DNA of 64,000 nt from Clavaria fumosa (lineage: Eukaryota > Basidiomycota > Agaricomycetes > Agaricales > Clavariaceae). The stretch's first letter is position 1, and the number at the start of each line of letters is the position of its first letter. Position numbers and translations under genes: made by a program. Under the pieces are notes generated by a model. That model searched no databases and was not told the origin of the DNA. It saw only the letters and a list, made by a program, of their open reading frames with translations. Location of the stretch: assembly GCA_951802425.1 (NCBI GenBank), contig OX637800.1:868001-932000 (forward strand), read 5' to 3'. Shown in pieces: positions 44,791 to 56,841 of this stretch.

Positions 44791-47474
44791 TTATGCGCCA
44801 CCACCATGGCTGCCACTCCGCGTGTACGGAAGCTCGCTCTGTCCCTCATCATCTTCCTGCTGCTGCTGTTGTGCTCGAAGAGCGCGACGCTCGACTGAAC
44901 TCGGCACAGGCACACGCGAAGACAACGACGAAGACAAAGGCGACGAAGCCGAAGGGGACAGACCAAACCGCGCAGCACCACCACTACCGGTGGCACCAGC
45001 GTCCGTCGACGATAACAACGGCGACGCAGAGAAGTGGCTCCGATGTGTCAGCGCGGCCCCGCCGACACCGGAGCCGGGACGAGGACTAACACCAGGACTG
45101 AAGAACGAGCGCGCCGTCGGTGCACGCGGCGTCTTCACCGTGCTCGCTGTACCCCCCTCCTCACCACCATACACCTCCAATGTGTTCCCTGCCGAGCCGA
45201 GTCCCATTGCAGTGCCTCGCATCCGCGCCCCGCCATCCCGCGGTTCGGACGGGAAGGCACGGTGGTATACGCCCCTCGGTGTCGCGCTGGATGCGATAAC
45301 CGCGGTGGATGGGCTGGACCTACCGCGCCACATCGCGTACTGCGCCTGCGCCTCGTCCATCGGCGAGCTAATCCCTGTCCCGGCCCCAGTCTCGGTCCCC
45401 GGCACAGGAGACGCCGCAGAAACAGTGTACGCGTACGCCGGAGGGGTCCCCACTGCTCCTCGTGCTCCTCCTGCTCTTGCTGCGGCAGCGGTGGCACTCA
45501 TACTCGTAGGAGTCGCCAGCCCAGTCTGGTGCACTGTCTCTGTGCTCGCAAATGGATCATTAACTAACCTAAGTGTCCCCAACCTCGGCGTCCTCAATCC
45601 AGCCGTCCCTAGCCCAGGAGCAGTGCCAAATGGGCTACCATCCACGCCTGCCCGATCCACCGTATCCGTACTCGCAAACGGGTCGATAGTCATCGCCACT
45701 GCCCCCGACGCCACCGTTGGCGCCAACGACGGCGAAAGGACATTCACTGTTTCCGTGCTCGCAAATGGATCATTACCAATAGCAGGGTAAGTTGATCCAT
45801 CTCGCTCGTGGCCGTGGCCGTCATGGGGGTCCAGCGTCAGAGATGAGGCAAACCCTGCGCGTTGCGCGCGCGGGGCGTACAGCGGCACTTGGGCTTTTGT
45901 CTGTGTCTGTTTCCTTTGCCGTTCCTGCCCGCGCTGCCCACTCCTCCCATTGGACCCTCCCGCTTTACTAAGCGGGAGGTTGAGCTCGGATGTGCTAGCA
46001 CCTATGGTAGGCTTTAGCTCCACACCACCGTCGCCGTCGCCGCCACCCCTGCCCCGCCCCCGCATGAGGGCGAGCGTTGAGCGCACGCGTCCTAGTTTGG
46101 CTTGTCTAAAATGCAGTGATAAGCACAAAATCCCTTCAAAAAAAATCTCCCTCTCACCTGGCCTTGCGCCGCGCATATATCACAGCGGGTTTAGCACGCC
46201 CCATCTGCGCGTAGATGTACCACATGGCAGCAATCGTGATGACCGCGGTGGCGGCAAGCACGAGGTTACTTGCTATGCGGCTCTTTTTGTCCGGCGTTCC
46301 TATCGCCCAAACCAAAGGAAATCAACAACCACTATAGAGAGGAGGCAAACACAACCCACCCTTATCCGACTGCTCTAAGATGACTCCCAAATATACCGTG
46401 ACGAACTGCTTTGGCAGAGAGAGCACCGCCGCAACCGAGAACACGCCGATACCCATGCCGCACGTGCTGAACACCGCCGTCGTGAAGTGGCCTGGGATCG
46501 CGCTGAGTCGCGCGACGAGTGCGACACGTAGCCCGCCCGTGCGCACTGCGTGTGCGAGCAGCGCGTACGAAAGTTTCGAGCGTTCGAGGGCGCGCCCACG
46601 CGAAAGGCAGACATATTTAAATGCACTTGGTGGGATGGTGAGTCTGATGTTGTTGTTTGGGAGAAAGAGAATTTACTAGAAGTTGCCGACCTCGCCGAGG
46701 AATGTCCCAAGTGCGACAATCCCAAAGCCCGCCCAGAGACCCCAGACGAGCCCGCATAAAACGGCGACGATTTCGTGTCCGAAGAGCTGGGATACAACAA
46801 GTTAGGTTATTCAGGTGTGAATGGCATGGGGGTGGAGGGAGGACGCACGGGTGGGAAGGAGATGACGAAGAGGATAGCGACGGGAATGGACCACCCTCCT
46901 GGAATGCTGTACGTGGTGTGAGACGTGAGTGACGAGCCGTGGTGGATGAGAAAAGAGATATAGGGACGGACCTGTGCAACTTCGTGGCGAAAGGCTCGAG
47001 CCAGTGGACGATAGGCTTGTGGTACCAGGTGACGAGGATGGCAACGAGTGTGACGAAGAGGGCAATAATGTAGTACCCTGTATATGATGTGATATGGGTG
47101 AGTGAGTGTTTCGGTCATGTATTGTGTGAGTTAAGATGCGCACAGAGCCATTCACGACGGATCCAAAAACGCCATTTTGAGAGTGCTTTCCTGGAAATAC
47201 AACATCAGCTAGTGTTAGACGCAAGAGGGAGGTGAATGCACCAATCAAACGCCCCGGTGCGCTGAAGCTCCCTCTCTTCGCTGGGGGTAGGGCTTGGCGT
47301 GCGCGCGACGTCTTCATCTTCTACGGCCGCGGCGGCCTTGGCGTCGTCACCGCCACCGTGATCACCGTCATCGTAGTGGTCATAGGGGTCGTCGCCGAGG
47401 TGATAGCCCCCATCGTAACGTGTGCTTTGTGAAGCTGGAGGATATTTGTATAAGCGGGATGAGGCGGGTGACAT
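44791..47474 (-). CDS. TVP38: TVP38/TMEM64-family Golgi membrane protein with a long C-terminal tail
   Basis: Eight exons in phase (47474-47242, 47190-47144, 47077-46972, 46906-46849, 46786-46677, 46625-46360, 46299-46158, 46105-44791), 758 codons. The family's VTT (SNARE-associated Golgi) domain lies in the first 320 residues: WRFWIRREWLWYYIIALFV, GGWSIPVAILFVISFPPLFG, LCGLVWGLWAGFG, LGEVGNF, and the signature ARLSAIPGHFTTAVFSTCGM followed by LSLPKQFVTVYLGV. A last membrane helix (AATAVITIAAMWYIYAQM) follows. The roughly 440-residue tail is low complexity and has three DPFAST(E/D)TV repeats, which is far longer than in yeast Tvp38. Expected in Golgi or ER membranes, in vesicle traffic or lipid handling. 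The ATG at 47474 is the first in the exon. Confidence 0.88.
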
Positions 47475-47565
47475 GGCAGAGCCGTGGTTATGTAGCAACC
47501 ACGAAAAAGCGTGGCTGTTTTGACACTGTGATTATTGATATTATGTAAAGTTGTCATTCATCACT

Positions 47566-47585
47566 TTATCTTATCTTATCTTATC
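47566..47585. repeat. (TTATC)4 microsatellite
   Basis: Four perfect TTATC units, extended imperfectly to 47600, in the 162-bp gap between two minus-strand genes. Confidence 0.85.
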
Positions 47586-47636
47586 AGTTTATCTTATCGG
47601 AATTCAAAGAACTGCTGTCCGTGTTGCCTGCCTGCT

Positions 47637-50600
47637 CTACATCTTATCCGTACCCCTCCGCAACCGTCCCAATACCTGTCTCGCCACCCTCTCCCGTCCC
47701 TCACCCACACTCGCATACCGCACACCCTGCAGCTCAAGCCGTTCAGCCCCCATCTCAACCCACACCACGTGCTTCTCCCCCCCCTCTTCCTGACGATCGA
47801 AGAAACGTGGCGCTGCAAGCCCTTCCTTTTTGCAGTACGCTTTGGGAACATTGGGTAGACAAGGCGTAAGTGGTTATTCTGGTGACTTTTGGGGCGATAC
47901 ATACCGATCAATGTTGCCTCCTGCGACAACTTCGGCGCTGACGATGTGGGACCAGAGACTGACGCCGAGCGCGCGTCGGGTCCCGTCGAGGATGTCTGTC
48001 TTTGCACCCCTCTTTCTGCATCCTCACTTGGTGCGGCTGACCCGCTTGCGACTGCCGGCCCGGGCTCACGTTGTTGTTCTTGTTGCTGTCGTTGTGCTCG
48101 GTGCGGCTGTTGTATTCGGTGTTGGTAGTGCTGGCGGTACTGCCGGGGATGCTGATGCGCGCGCTGCTGCTGCTGCTGCGTGTGTGGTTGGCGCCGTGGG
48201 TGCCGCCTTTCTCCCCCGAACTCAGACCAGGACTGGGAGCGCGCAGGGCCAGGCCCCGGGTATGACTGCGGGTATCCATCGGAGTGCAGACCCGGGTACG
48301 CCCAAGGGACCTGCGGTTCTTCTATCCCAGGCGCTGCAGCATACGTAGCATATGCACCAGCGGGAGCGGGAGGGCCATGCTCATATGGCGGGTTCTGGTG
48401 CTGGTAGTGCCGCACCAGAGGAAGAGGCGCTGCATGGGACGCGCATGGCTCACCGCCCATGTAGTGATGGTACTGGGCAGAGGGATGCGGAGGGGCTGAC
48501 GACGCGTACCCGTACCGTGCGTGCTGCGACGCGTGTGCGTACGGGTACGAGTGTGCGCCCTCGGGTGGACGATAATACGATGACGACGGCAGCGCGTCAG
48601 CGCCAGGGCCATTCGGAGCGTACGGCCACACCTGCGACGGCGCGTGCGGCAAGACAGGCGCGGCTGGGGCTGCGCGGAGAGGAGGCGCGGGACACAGGAC
48701 GCCCGTGGGACCCTGTCCGCCTCCTCTCCCGTCTGAACCGCTGCCGCTACCAGCGCCGCTGGTGACGCCGCCCTCCCAATACCCACGCACGTGCCTGTGT
48801 CTGTGCCTGTGGCCGTCGCCGTGACCGTGATGCTCCCATGCGTGCTCTCTTGCGTTCCCCGCGTACCCTACCGCCCCGCTAGGCACAGGCCTATGGGCAG
48901 GAAGAGACAAAGGAGGCGGAGATGGAGGCGCAGGGACAGAGGGAGACGGGGGGAGAGAGGGAGGGGGAGACGTGCGGCGCTGGCGCGCCCCCAGCGTCTG
49001 CAAACTTTCCTGCCCTTGCCCTCCCGATGCCCGCGCGCGGTAGTGCGCATGAGCGTACGGGTGTGGGCGGGCGCGGGCATGGGCGTACCCCCCTCTGCGA
49101 GGGCGAACAGGCACGCCTGCGTCCGGCCCTGGGGGCCAGCCCCGTGAGGAGGGGGAGGCCCCATAGGGGGATGCTGACGTAGAGGCGGACGTGGAGGTGG
49201 AGGGGGCGGCACTCAGCTGCGGGGAGAGCGTTATCTCACCTGCCTCTTCGCCTTCTTCTTCTTCTTCTCTCCCTTGTGCGTCGTGCTCGCCTACCTCTGC
49301 CTCTGCATCTGTGTCTGCGCTGGTGGTCCCTCTGCTGCGCTTGGGTTCGTGGTCCGCCCTTCCTGGGTGCGAGGCGTGGTCATTGTACCCCGTACCCTTG
49401 TCTGCGGCGGCGCTCGCGTAGGTGTACCCGTATCCATATCCATACTTGTGCGTAAAATCGAAGTCGCCGCTACGCCGCCTCACACGTGCGGTATCCACAC
49501 GCAGAGGAAGAAGTGGGGGTAGGGGAGGACGAGCCTCCCAAGACCCACCGCCGCCCCACGACGGCACCCGTTGCCGAGGCCGAGGCCAGAGGCGCAGCGC
49601 AGGCGCCCCACCCCGTGTGCCCTGGCCTAGCAGACCCGCCTCTCCGTACGCTGGGCCAGAACCCGAACCCGAACCCACCGCCCCAGCCTCAGACCCGGAC
49701 TCAAACCCTGCAGGCCCAGGGGCCCACGGCGGATGTCCCCGCGGCGCTGCGCCACGCAGAAACGCGAGCGCGCCGTGCGCGGCGGCGAGGCAGACAACTG
49801 CGGCTTGAGCGTCGGCCTTGGTGCGGTAGGCGGGGGGGACGGTGTATGTGCATGTTGTTGTCGGTGTTCTGGGATGTGGATCAGTGAATGTGGTTCCGGG
49901 GGGGTGTGAGAGGGTTGGGCTGATTGGACTCGGGAGGTGTAGGCTCGTCGGGCTTGGGAGGGGTGGGCTCGTTAGGCTAGTGGGGGTGGGGAGGGCAGGC
50001 GAGAGGCGGGGGCTTGGGGTGGGGTCGGGGTCGGGGCACCAGAGCTTGAGTGTGCATCCGTAAGCTTGTTCATGTCGTGAGGGGGAAATGGAGTGTATTC
50101 ATAAGGAAAATTTCACAAGAGAAACGAAAAGAAGAGAAGAGAAGGGGAAAAGAAAAGGCGTAAGCAGAGATCGAAGAAACGCCTCGTCCATCGCACACGG
50201 CGCGTCTGGCCAACAACGGAGCGGTCACTCACCATCTCTCTCCTCAGAGAACTCGAACTCGTAGCGTGGCGTGGAGGCGTTGGTGTTCGTGTCCGCATTC
50301 GTGTTTACATTACCAATGGCCCCAGCGTGGTTGGCGCTCGCCCCCGTCAGTACATATGGTGCGGCGAACAAACGCATCTCCCGTGTGATGCGCGAAGCGA
50401 CGTCCGCCGAGATGCTACGCAGGTACGCGCCCACGCCCTCGGAGAGCGCCTGCAGACACACGGCGGCCTTGGCGTCAGCGCGCCGAGCGAAGCGTGCGTC
50501 GACGAGGTATGTCCTGTATTCGCTGTGTGCGTGGGGCGCCGGAGGCGGAGGCGGAGGGAGGGGCGGGGGAAACGATGGAGATGTGGGTGTGGGTGTGGGT

Positions 50601-52146
50601 GTGGGTGAAGGGGTGACGAGTCGGTCAAGCCGCATCAGACAGCCATGTACTAGGGGACAAAGGACGGCGTGAAGAAACGAAGGAGAGATAGGACGGAGGG
50701 GGACTCACGACCGAGCGCGGGGTCTCTCGTCCACACATAGCGCACGGCGACCTTACCGCCGCGCGCTCGCTGCAACAGCGCGTTGACATACCCGGGCGCA
50801 TTCGCCTCCGCTGCGGAACGGGCCGCGTCCAGCGCGGGTTCAGGAAATGGGCGTGGGAGCGCGTCGTAAAACGTCTGCAGAGTCAGCGGACCAACGTCAC
50901 CATCGTGCGCGGTGGGGATGGCGGTGTCCGAGGGAGCAGGTCGGGCTGGGTCATGTGAGGTGGAGGGGGACGGTGGCCGTGCGGGTGGGGGAGAGGTCTG
51001 TCCGTTGCCGTGTTTTATGTATTCTAGGACGCCCTCCTTGATTGCGAGGGCGGCGCAAGCGCGGCGCGCGGCAGTGTGCGTGGAGAAGTTGGTGTCCGTC
51101 GCGTACACGCGGTATGCATGGGGTGAGAGCCTGATCCGGAGGGCGCAACCATGTTCTGTAGATAACGAGGATATAGTTAGTGGGGACGATGGGTAGAGAG
51201 GTAGAGAGATGGGCGGGGACGGAACTGATCTCGAACTTGGGCTCGGGGAGCGGGATCCAATGCGGCTTCACGTGGCCGGCACGCCAAGTGACGCAGCACT
51301 CGTCGATCTGCGTGATGAACGGGTCGTCCTTAACCTCATCGTCGCCATCGCTATTGTTGTTGTGATCTACGTGGAAGTTGGTGGGTGCGGGGTCATCGTC
51401 ACGTGCAGTGCGGGTGTCGCTGGCGTGAATTTCGTGTGGCCAATTGTCGGGAGGGGCGTCGAGCGGCGCAAGGACGAGCCCCTTCTTGTTTCTTGCGGCG
51501 GACTCGGTGCCACCCGAGACGATGAAGTCAATCGCACCCATCCTGATGGCGATCATGGCGACTTCGGCCTTGGCCTCGTTCTTGCGCGAGAAGGCGGGCT
51601 CCGTCGCGTAAGACCGGCGGGTACCATTCGGGCGGGTGATAGTCAGGATGCATTGCTTGCCTGGACGTCAATAGGCTATGTTATTGTTGTTGTTATGGTT
51701 CTGTATGATGAATACGCACTGTTCGCGCCGTTCTCCTCGAGGAACTCAAACTTGAGGGCGTCTGTGCAGCCGAACACGCGCTGGCAAGTCTGATGGAGGC
51801 GGGCGACGGTCTGCATACGCGTATTTTGTGCGGTCACGACGGCGTCGCTCGATGGCATCCTTTGGAAGTAGGATGGCTCCGGCTCTGGCGGGGGTGTCGG
51901 CGTCGAGGAGCGGCGCGCGAAGATTGGAGGGTCACAGTACGCCTCGCACTCTGCGAGCGGAGCATGCAAAAACTGGGTAATCGGAAGCGCGCCGAGCGCG
52001 GCGAGTTTAGCAGAGACATGCGTGAAGGGTCGTGCGGAGACGGTATGGTCGAGATGCGTCCGTAAATAGGCACGGATGTGCGCCGCATTCGTGATAGCCA
52101 TCGTCGTGGGGTCGTCGGTGGTAAGGCGGTTGCTTGCTGGTTCCAT
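47637..52146 (-). CDS. large protein with repeated dsRBD-like modules, function unknown
   Basis: Six exons (52146-51720, 51660-51226, 51155-50709, 50649-50233, 50064-47905, 47839-47637), 1362 codons; every intron is phase 1. A module recurs: a strand ending FEF/FEI, intron, (H/Y)GC-L-L strand, then a helix such as FSRKNEAKAEVAMIAIRMGA, HTAARRACAALAIKEGVLEY, ARRADAKAAVCLQALSEGV and RTKADAQAAVVCLAAAHGAL. A last, more canonical copy ends the protein (KHVVWVEMGAERLEL...ERVARQVLGRL). The strand-strand-helix pattern with Ala-rich final helix resembles a double-stranded RNA-binding domain. Between modules lie Pro/Ser linkers, and a 550-residue Pro/Gly/Tyr/His-rich disordered region precedes the end. 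No catalytic domain. Could bind structured RNA or act as a scaffold. Confidence 0.72.
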
Positions 52147-52520
52147 TTAGGCTTTGCGATTGGTGTTGATAATGGTGGATGGTTAGAATTGGATGGGTCA
52201 TGGAGAAAGAAGCTTTCCCGGTGGCTGGCCGTTTTGAACGCGTGCAGAGTGTGTGGCAAATTTCGATCGATTACGCTGTCATTCCAAAAGGGGTAATAAT
52301 CACGTGATAATTGTTTTTATTTACATTTATTTGCTTTGTTATCCGGAGTTAGCCGAAAATAACGCCGTATTCACCATATACGCATTGCTTTCGTTAGGCA
52401 GTAGCTCTTTCCCCTTGCATCGAACTCTCATCATCTACCGCAGTCGTTGGTCACTGTTGATTATCGTCGTTGTCGTCGCCGTCTTTGTCCTCTTTCCCCC
52501 CCCTCCATTGCGCAGTCACC
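52147..52520. promoter_or_regulatory. divergent promoter region with an ATCACGTGAT palindrome
   Basis: 374 bp between the starts of the dsRBD-like gene (minus) and the fungalysin gene (plus). ATCACGTGAT at 52299-52308 contains CACGTG, the core bound by basic helix-loop-helix factors. A C-rich tract lies just before the fungalysin ATG. Confidence 0.45.
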
Positions 52521-55341
52521 ATGCGCAATTTTCTCTCATCTCTCCTGTTGACTGCCCTTATTGGCGCCCAGGCATTGGTCACACGACGCAAGTCCCTTGG
52601 CTTCGGGCCCATCCGGTCTAAAGATGTGTTCCAGACTCCACTTGACAGGGTTCAACCCTTCACTTTCTCATCCTCCCACGAGGACCCTTTCGAAGTCGCA
52701 AGGACATTCGTCGAGTCGGGTCTCGGAATCATCCCCACAGAAGACAGGACGTACACCATCCGTGAAGACTCTTACACAGATAAGAATACAGGCGTCTCGC
52801 ATGTATATCTTCGTCAGATCATCAATGGTATAGAAGTCGCCGACGGCGACATCAACCTCAATGTCAAGGACGGCACCGTTATTTCCTACGGCGAAACGGT
52901 GAGTGTGTGGAGTCTCGTCGTGGCGCTGCTGTCACTCAATACATCACCATTACCTAGTTCTACCACGGCCCCACTCCTTCACCTTTCTTTTCTCCTGGGA
53001 ATAGAATCGCACATACGCATGCTGACTACTGCGCACAAGCTTACGAAGAACTCATTAAGTACCAGTCCCAATTTAGAGATTCGTTCGTTCTGCAGGGCGA
53101 CCAGCACGCCCCATCTTTGCTAGACTTTGCTCAAGCCGCCTCCTTGAGCGAGCTCGAGCATTTTAGAGAATCCAATTGTCGCCATGCTACCCTGCCGTAC
53201 AACCTGTACCTCGATGCCCCCGCTGAGCAGGACGAGCCCGACGTCCGCCACGCCTTATTGCAATTCATGATCGCCGCTACGCCCAATCCGGATGTCGAGC
53301 AGGACATCCTTGCCCGCTTCGACGAGTACCTCGCAGCGATGACCTCCGAGTTCGAGACGCACTTCGTCGGCACGCATCACGTCATGGTCGAGAAGATCAA
53401 CAACGTCCCCGATACTGTCAGCCCCGTCAAAGCGAAGTTGGCGTACGTACAGATCCCGCACGAGTGGGACGGGACACAGCTGCAGCTCGTCTGGAAGGTA
53501 ACCCCTTTTTTTTCCCCTTCAATCTGCCTTTCGACAAACGACACGCTGAATTGTTTCTCTCGTACAGTTCGAAGTCGAAATGCAAGACAATTGGTACGAG
53601 ACAGCCGTGTCCTTCACCCCGCCACACCGGATCATCTCCGTAGTGGACTGGGCGTCGGACTCTCCCATCCCCGAGCCACCCTTACCCGTGCCCGCGACGT
53701 ACCACATCTTTCCGTGGGGCATGAATGACCCGTCCGAGGGCGACCGCATGACGGTGACAGAGCCCGTGGACCGCATCGCGAGCCCCGCCGGATGGCACGC
53801 GCTGCCATACGCGTACGAGCCACAACCCGACGCCGCGCCGCGCAAAGGCTTGTTCTGGCGGAACACGACGACGACGGCGGGGAACAACGTGTTTGCGCAT
53901 GAGAATTGGGGTGGGCGTAGTTCATGGGTGAATAATTACCGTCCGGATGGCGGGGTGGAGAAGGTGTTCGACTACCCGTACAACCCTGCTGAACAGAACG
54001 ACACAGATGAGTCAATGGCTGAGGCGAAGAAGTACATCGACGCTACTGTCACCCAGCTCTTCTACACCACGAACATGGTGCATGACCTTTTCTACCGGTG
54101 AGCTTGTTTCCCCTAAACTACCCGTCTTTTCATTCACGCGCATCTGCAGGTACGGCTTCGACGAAGTCTCAGGGAATTTCCAGCAGTACAACTTCGGGCG
54201 CGGAGGGAAGGAGAACGACGCAGTGATTGCAAACGCACAGGATGGGTCCGGGTTCAACAATGCGAACTTCATGACGCCGCCGGACGGGCAGAACGGGCGG
54301 TGCCGGATGTATTTGTGGAACACGGCGAACCCGTACCGCGATGGCGACCTCGAGGCGGGCATTGTGATCCACGAGCTGGCACATGGCCTCAGCACGCGCA
54401 TGACTGGCGGCCCGGCGAACTCCGGCTGTCTTGGATGGGGCGAGAGCGGAGGGATGGGTGAGGGCTGGGGTGGTACGTGGCCTTCGCATTTCCTTTTCTT
54501 TGTTCGAGTTGAGTTGACTTTGGCCTAGATTTTGTGGCTACTATGATTAGAAGCACCAGCGACTATCACGACTACCCCATGGGCGCCTGGGCCTCGAATA
54601 TCCCTCGCGGCATAAGGAAATATATATATTCTCTTGTATGCTCCTCCTCCCCATCCCTGCTCCCTTGTCTAAATAAACCAACGTAGGACGACACTATCAA
54701 CCCGTCCAACTACAAGACCCTCGACCAGCCAGGGTACTGGGGCGTACACGCGATCGGGGAGGTGTGGGCGGAGATGCTGTGGGTGGTGTCGCAGAAGCTA
54801 ATCGCGAAGCACGGGTTTGTGGAGGATTTATTCCCGCCGGCGCCGCGCGAGGACGGGAGCTTCCCCGAGGAAGACGAGGGCGAGGGCGGTTTCTACCGTC
54901 CACGCCCCGTGGACCCCGCCACGGGCAAGCGGAAGGGACCGTTGGTGCCTGCGCACGGGAACTCACTCATGATCCAGTGAGAGCATTTATCGGATGGGGA
55001 AAGATGACGTCGCCTAATGTGTGATTGGCAGGCTCGTGTTGAACGCAATGAAGATGCAACCGTGCCGCCCGTCGTTCTTCGAGGCGCGCGACGCGATTAT
55101 CCACGCGGACCAGGTGCTCACTGACGGCGAGAACTATTGCGAACTTTGGAAGGCCTTCGCGGAGCGCGGGCTTGGGACTGACGCGAAGGTGGAAGGGCGC
55201 ACGCCGTGGGGCGGCGGGATTAGGACCAACGTGAGTTCTTCCTTCGATTCTTGTGCTGTGGACCCTTTGTTAATTGTCTTTCTGTTGCAGGGCTATGAAG
55301 TCCCGTTGGTTTGTGATTACCCCGATGAATCACGTCACTAA
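52521..55341 (+). CDS. fungalysin-type secreted metallopeptidase (family M36)
   Basis: Eight exons in phase: 52521-52898, 52958-53497, 53568-54097, 54150-54472, 54529-54635, 54687-54976, 55032-55230, 55291-55341; 805 codons, longer than the usual 600-650. The N-terminus is a signal peptide ([19 protein letters not shown]) followed by a long propeptide. The catalytic part has the zinc motif HELAHGLS ([16 protein letters not shown]), the third ligand region GEGWGDFVATMI, and VWAEMLWVV. Secreted, zinc-dependent, broad protein digestion; the propeptide is normally removed on activation. The three-residue exon joins and GT-AG borders support an intact gene. The extra length sits in an expanded N-terminal half. 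Confidence 0.9.
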
Positions 55342-55670
55342 TAAGAGGAGTGAGTGCACGCAAGGGACGAAACGGTCCCCTCCTCTGTTTTCTGTTTTCT
55401 GGTTTTCATCTACGACAGACACTTGCGTGTCTTGACGACCATGTACATATATGTTACACACACCATGCAAATTACATAGCCCATTTATTTTGACTTAGAC
55501 CGAGAAAGGGCAGGTTGGACGGTACAGCGCCACCGCAGCCACCAACGAACTCCGCGTTGACGTCGCGTGGCTCCGTGACAGCGATCGCGCGGGGTTGTAA
55601 AGTGATAGTGTGGCACCACTGTCAGTCAGTCACTTCCTACCTGCAGCATCACGCCAACTGTGAGCCGCCA
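55342..55670. other. intergenic, fungalysin 3' end and Rab promoter
   Basis: No gene seen. T-rich stretches follow the fungalysin stop. Confidence 0.4.
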
Positions 55671-56701
55671 ATGCCACCCATCGACAAGCCAGCAGCGTCG
55701 CCTGGGCCACCCGTGAATGTCAAGTTGCTGCTCATCGGGAACTCGTCCGTCGGCAAGAGCAGTTTGTTGCTCCGGTTCTCGGAGGAGCAGTGGCTTAGTG
55801 AGGACGAGGCCAGTGCGACTATCGGTGTCGACTTTCGTGTGAGTCGCTGCCCCCGCCCCGCTTCCAAGCAGGCCTCTTTGTGTTGTGTCGTTGATGTATG
55901 TGCTTTGGGATTAGATACATAAGATGGAGGTCAAAGGGAGGAGGGTCAAACTTAGTATTTGGGTGACTGTCTTTTTAGTCTTTGTGATTTACACTTTGCT
56001 GATGCGGAATTTCTGAGGTAGGATACAGCGGGACAGGAGCGCTTCAGGGCGATCACGTCGTCGTACTACCGCGGCGCGCAGGGCGTCATCCTCGGTATGT
56101 GTTTTCTCTGGAAGGCGTCGTACAGTAATTGTATAGCCCATTCACGACATGACGCGCACAGTGTACGATGTGTCGAGCCGAGACTCGTTCGACGCGCTGC
56201 CGCGCTGGTACTCGGAACTCGATACTTACATCTCTGGTCCGGTGGTGAAAGTCCTCGTTGGAAACAAGGTCGACAAAGTGTGGTTTTCCGTCTCTCCCCC
56301 CCTCATATCCCACCAGCAAGCTTGCTTGCGGAATTTCGCGCGTAGCTGATTCGGGCGGCTGCTCTTTGTTCTTTTTTTTTTCTTTCTTTCTTCCCTTTCT
56401 GTTTCCTTGAAAGGAATTCTCGCGTCAGGTGTCGACGGCCGAGGGCGAGCGCTACGCCGTGCGCATGGACTCCCTCTTTGTCGAGGCGTCCGCGAAGACA
56501 GCGTTGGGCGTCCGGGAGGTGTTTACCGAGCTCGTGGAGAAGATCCTCGACACGCCCGAGCTGTGGGCAGCACCTTCAGCGGTCGGAGCCGCCGCGTCGC
56601 CGTCGAGGAAGCCGGCCAATGCGACCGCCGCCGTCGGGAACATGCCCGGGGATATCAACTTGGGGGAAACTAGATCGGAGGAGATTGGTTGTTCGTGCTA
56701 G
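55671..56701 (+). CDS. RAB18: Rab-family small GTPase, Rab18-like
   Basis: Five exons (55671-55838, 55915-55962, 56022-56094, 56162-56277, 56414-56701), 230 codons. P-loop GNSSVGKSSLLLRF, effector loop ATIGVDF, switch II WDTAGQERFRAITSSYYRG, base-binding NKVD and EASAKT, and a C-terminal CSC for prenylation. LLIGNSSVGKSSLLLRF, GAQGVILVYDVSSRDSF and ELVEKILDTPELW agree best with Rab18. Works in membrane traffic; Rab18 members act at the ER and lipid droplets. A short Pro-rich N-terminal extension precedes the fold. The longer upstream open frame from 55515 is less likely since the family starts close to the P-loop. Converges on the methyltransferase gene. Confidence 0.92.
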
Positions 56702-56841
56702 AAGACACGCAGGGTGTGTGTGCGCGGGGGTGTGCGCTGATGGTCCGACTTTTCGCGTTCTATGGTATATCCGCTTCGATGTTGATAATAGCTTGTATAC
56801 ACGGGCTGGTAATGCGTATGTTCTTCTATGGACGACAGCCT

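Noticed and set aside
45135..45567. Plus and minus frames overlapping the TVP38 tail
   Set aside because: Alternative frames of a GC-rich low-complexity exon; the exon phase of the upstream membrane domain selects one frame only.
47594..47860. Long raw frame running past the last intron of the dsRBD-like gene
   Set aside because: Removing the GT-AG intron at 47904-47840 gives a dsRBD-like end (VWVEMGAERLEL) in another frame, which fits the family better.
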